Of a stretch of 6,580 nucleotides of DNA, positions 4,552 to 6,580 are shown piece by piece; positions within the stretch are counted from its first letter, which is position 1, and each line of letters opens with the position of its first letter. The notes beneath the pieces are model-generated. The model had not been told where the DNA came from. It ran no database searches and saw nothing but the letters and a program-made list of their open reading frames with translations. The DNA comes from CAVALG01 sp963656085 (GTDB lineage: Bacteria; Bacillota; Clostridia; Oscillospirales; Acutalibacteraceae). The stretch covers positions 1 to 6,580 of the forward strand of contig CAVKHV010000075.1 in assembly GCA_963656085.1 (NCBI GenBank), given 5' to 3'. A program made the position numbers and the translations under genes.

Positions 4552-5646
4552 ATGAAGGTGGGAATCGTAGGACTGCCGAACGTAGGAAAGTCCACACTTT
4601 TTAACGCAATAACCAACGCGGGGGCGCAGTCGGCTAACTATCCGTTCTGCACCATTGAACCGAATGTCGGTATGGTATCGGTACCCGACAGCAGGCTTGA
4701 CAAATTGGCGGAGATGTATGACCCCGATAAATTTACGCCCGCAACCATAGAATTTGTTGACATTGCAGGACTTGTAAAGGGCGCTTCAAAGGGTGAGGGG
4801 CTCGGTAATAAGTTTCTTTCTCACATACGCGAAGTTGACGCTATAGTTCACGTTGTACGCTGTTTTGAAAACGAAAATATTATTCATGTTGACGGTTCGG
4901 TAGACCCGATAAGGGATATCGGCATAATCAATCTGGAACTTATCCTTGCAGACATGGAAATGCTGCAGCGCCGCATTGACAAGACCGCAAAGGCGTTAAA
5001 GGGCGATAAATCGCTTGCGGGAGAACTTGAATTTTTAAAACGCGTTATGGCAACGCTTGAAAACGAGAAACCGGCAAAAAGCGTTGAATGTGACGACGAT
5101 GAACGCGCGCTGCTCGAAAGCCTTGAACTGCTGTCCGGTAAACCGGTTATATACGCCTGCAATATGAGCGAGGGCGATTTTGAAAACGGAATAGAAAATA
5201 ACGAAAGATACGCCGCCGTGCGTGCGCTTGCGGAAAGCGAAGGGTCGGAAACGCTGCCCGTTTGCGCCTCTATGGAAGCCGATATTGCGGAAATGGACGA
5301 AGAAGAAAAGGAAGTGTTCCTTTCGGAACTGGGGCTTGAGCAATCGGGTCTTAACAGACTTATACAAAAATGTTACTCGCTTTTGGGGCTTATATCTTAC
5401 CTGACCGCAGGCAAGCCGGAGGTCAGAGCGTGGACGATCAAAAAAGGCACAAAAGCGCCTGCCGCCGCGGGAAAAATTCACTCGGATTTTGAAAAAGGCT
5501 TTATCCGCGCGGAGGTCATTTCGTTTGACGACCTTATAAAATGCGGTTCGCTTGCCGCCGCAAAAGAAAAGGGACTTATCCGCTCTGAGGGTAAGGAATA
5601 TGTTATGCAGGACGGCGACGTGGTTCACTTCCTGTTTAACGTGTAA
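4552..5646 (+). CDS. ychF: redox-regulated ATPase YchF (OBG family)
   Basis: A 364-residue, full-length member of the Obg-related P-loop family that prefers ATP over GTP and associates with ribosomes; in E. coli YchF (OLA1 in eukaryotes) it negatively affects the oxidative stress response. Motifs in order: P-loop GLPNVGKST (7-15), switch I around YPFCTIEPNVG (30-40), G3 DIAGLVKGASKGEGLGN (70-86), and the altered G4 NMSE (204-207) that replaces NKxD and explains the ATP preference. A coiled-coil region lies between (about 130-200), and the C-terminal TGS-like domain (about 280-364) ends in the characteristic VHFLFNV. GGAG at 4541-4544 lies seven bases before ATG 4552. It has its own promoter, and a glycosidase-like gene follows 12 bases after the stop, probably in the same transcript. 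Confidence 0.97.
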   Translation: MKVGIVGLPNVGKSTLFNAITNAGAQSANYPFCTIEPNVGMVSVPDSRLDKLAEMYDPDKFTPATIEFVDIAGLVKGASKGEGLGNKFLSHIREVDAIVHVVRCFENENIIHVDGSVDPIRDIGIINLELILADMEMLQRRIDKTAKALKGDKSLAGELEFLKRVMATLENEKPAKSVECDDDERALLESLELLSGKPVIYACNMSEGDFENGIENNERYAAVRALAESEGSETLPVCASMEADIAEMDEEEKEVFLSELGLEQSGLNRLIQKCYSLLGLISYLTAGKPEVRAWTIKKGTKAPAAAGKIHSDFEKGFIRAEVISFDDLIKCGSLAAAKEKGLIRSEGKEYVMQDGDVVHFLFNV

Positions 5647-5658
5647 CAGGGCGCCGCA

Positions 5659-6580
5659 TTGAACCGCAGACAAACGCACGGCGCAGTGCCCGTGATAAAG
5701 GCAGACCCAAAAGAACTTGAACAGCGGGTCGAAAAGAATTATATCAGACTGTGCGAACCGTATTATCAGATACAGGAAGTGTTCTCGGGTACGGATCATG
5801 ACTGGCAGGGCGATAAAGAGGGGCGCGCGCTGCTGGCGTTCGTGTGCCATTATAAAATAAGCAAGCGGAAAATTCCCTGTATGGAACAACTTATAGCCGC
5901 TTTGCCGCAAAAGACCAACCGTTTTTTCTATTTTGGGGAAGAGAACGGCGAACTTATTGACGAGCAGCAGCTTTCGGGTCATAATTGGTATCTGCGGGGC
6001 TTGCTTGAATACTATCGGCAATTCGGCAGCGAAACGGTTTTAATGTATGCGCACTCTGTGGTTGAGAATCTGTATTTGCCGCTTGCGGGGAAGTTTCGTT
6101 CCTATCCGACCGACAGAAATGAAAAAACGAAAAACGGCGATGTAAGCGGAAGTAACTCGGAAATACGGAACGGGTGGAAACTTTCCACCGATTCGGGCTG
6201 CGCATTTATGTGCATTGACGGGCTTTCTCAATACTACGCGCTTTTTAAAGACGCGCGGGTTAAAAACCTGATAGATGAAATGCAGGACGTGTTTGACCGT
6301 ATCGACAAATTTTCATTTAAGGCGCAAACGCACTGCTGCCTTACCGCAGCAAGAGGCTTTTTACGGATGTATAAAGCGTCGGGCGAACAAAAGTATCTGC
6401 GCAGCGCGGAAAATGTCGCGAGCCTTTATATCACAAGAGGTATGACATACACATACCAGAATTACAATTGGTGGAACAGGGGAAACACCTGGACCGAACC
6501 CTGCGCCGTTATTGATTCTTTAATAGTTATGGCGGAAATGTATAAAATCACCCAAAGAGAAGGTTACCGCATTACGGCGG
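5659..6580 (+). CDS. alpha/alpha-barrel glycosidase-like protein, 3' end outside the window
   Basis: An uninterrupted frame of 307 codons from TTG 5659 to the right edge; no stop is present, so the gene is truncated by the window. AGGG at 5648-5651 lies seven bases before the TTG. Alternatives such as ATG 5881 would delete conserved-looking sequence. The protein has no signal peptide and looks like repeated helical hairpins: DHDWQGDKEGRALLAFVCHYK (46-66), DEQQLSGHNWYLRGLLEYY (101-119), GWKLSTDSGCAFMCIDGLSQYY (about 178-198), KAQTHCCLTAARGFLRMY (221-238) and TYTYQNYNWWNRGNTWTEPCAVIDSL (263-288). The AARG...NWW...TWTEPCA pattern resembles clostridial and Bacteroidota six-hairpin glycosidase-like proteins (GH127/beta-L-arabinofuranosidase-like), which act on plant-type polysaccharides. 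The specific family and substrate are not secure. It lies in the same frame as ychF and 12 bases after its stop, implying co-transcription. Confidence 0.75.
   Translation, partial: MNRRQTHGAVPVIKADPKELEQRVEKNYIRLCEPYYQIQEVFSGTDHDWQGDKEGRALLAFVCHYKISKRKIPCMEQLIAALPQKTNRFFYFGEENGELIDEQQLSGHNWYLRGLLEYYRQFGSETVLMYAHSVVENLYLPLAGKFRSYPTDRNEKTKNGDVSGSNSEIRNGWKLSTDSGCAFMCIDGLSQYYALFKDARVKNLIDEMQDVFDRIDKFSFKAQTHCCLTAARGFLRMYKASGEQKYLRSAENVASLYITRGMTYTYQNYNWWNRGNTWTEPCAVIDSLIVMAEMYKITQREGYRITA

Noticed and set aside
5035..6021. A 328-codon open frame on the minus strand
   Set aside because: It runs antisense to ychF and to the following gene, both supported by motifs, and its translation is a low-complexity Phe/Arg-rich shadow.
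4552..6580. A ychF-glycosidase fusion by read-through of the TAA, since both are in the same frame
   Set aside because: YchF ends with its normal C-terminus, and a new start with AGGG follows 12 bases later; the shared frame is coincidental.
1..6580. CRISPR arrays, tRNA or rRNA genes, transposases or integrases
   Set aside because: No regularly spaced repeats, cloverleaf or rRNA sequence, or recombinase motifs were seen on either strand.

Overview
The window looks like chromosomal DNA from a spore-forming Clostridia-type Firmicute, probably in or near the Oscillospiraceae/Ruminococcaceae. The grounds are a clear stage II sporulation protein R gene, a clostridial-style TrmB N-terminus, strong GGAG ribosome binding sites, sigma-A-like promoters and frequent TTG starts. 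The genus cannot be read from the sequence.

Layout. Positions 1-79 (minus strand) hold the first 26 codons of a probable trmB (tRNA m7G46 methyltransferase) that runs off the left edge. Positions 80-238 hold no intact gene: there is a start-less open frame that reads like a protein C-terminus, and an imperfect hairpin. Positions 239-2625 (minus strand) hold a compact three-gene operon, more AT-rich than its surroundings: a 69-residue Cro/CI-type regulator, an EcoRI-family adenine DNA methyltransferase, and a DUF262 protein (DGQQR motif) fused to a C-terminal HNH nuclease. The regulator and methyltransferase genes are 1 nt apart, and the methyltransferase and nuclease genes overlap by 11 nt. 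The operon has its own promoter (extended -10) with operator-like palindromes just upstream. This is the accessory region and the best candidate for a little-described system: a self-regulated restriction-modification-like defence module whose effector is a DUF262-HNH protein instead of a classical type II endonuclease.

From 2785 rightward everything reads on the plus strand and looks like host core genome: a promoter, rfbD/rmlD (dTDP-4-dehydrorhamnose reductase, TTG start), spoIIR, a second strong promoter, ychF (redox-regulated ATPase), and, 12 nt after ychF, the start of an alpha/alpha-barrel glycosidase-like gene that stays open to the right edge. The ribosome binding site of spoIIR is buried in the 3' arm of a long, nearly complete inverted repeat that fills the rfbD-spoIIR gap. 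This could be a terminator, a translational switch, or both.

How the genes relate. The three island genes form one functional unit: the regulator probably times expression, the methyltransferase marks self DNA, and the DUF262-HNH protein attacks DNA carrying the wrong mark. The core genes (rhamnose precursor synthesis, sigma-E activation signalling, ribosome-associated ATPase, sugar hydrolase) are neighbours, not an obvious pathway.
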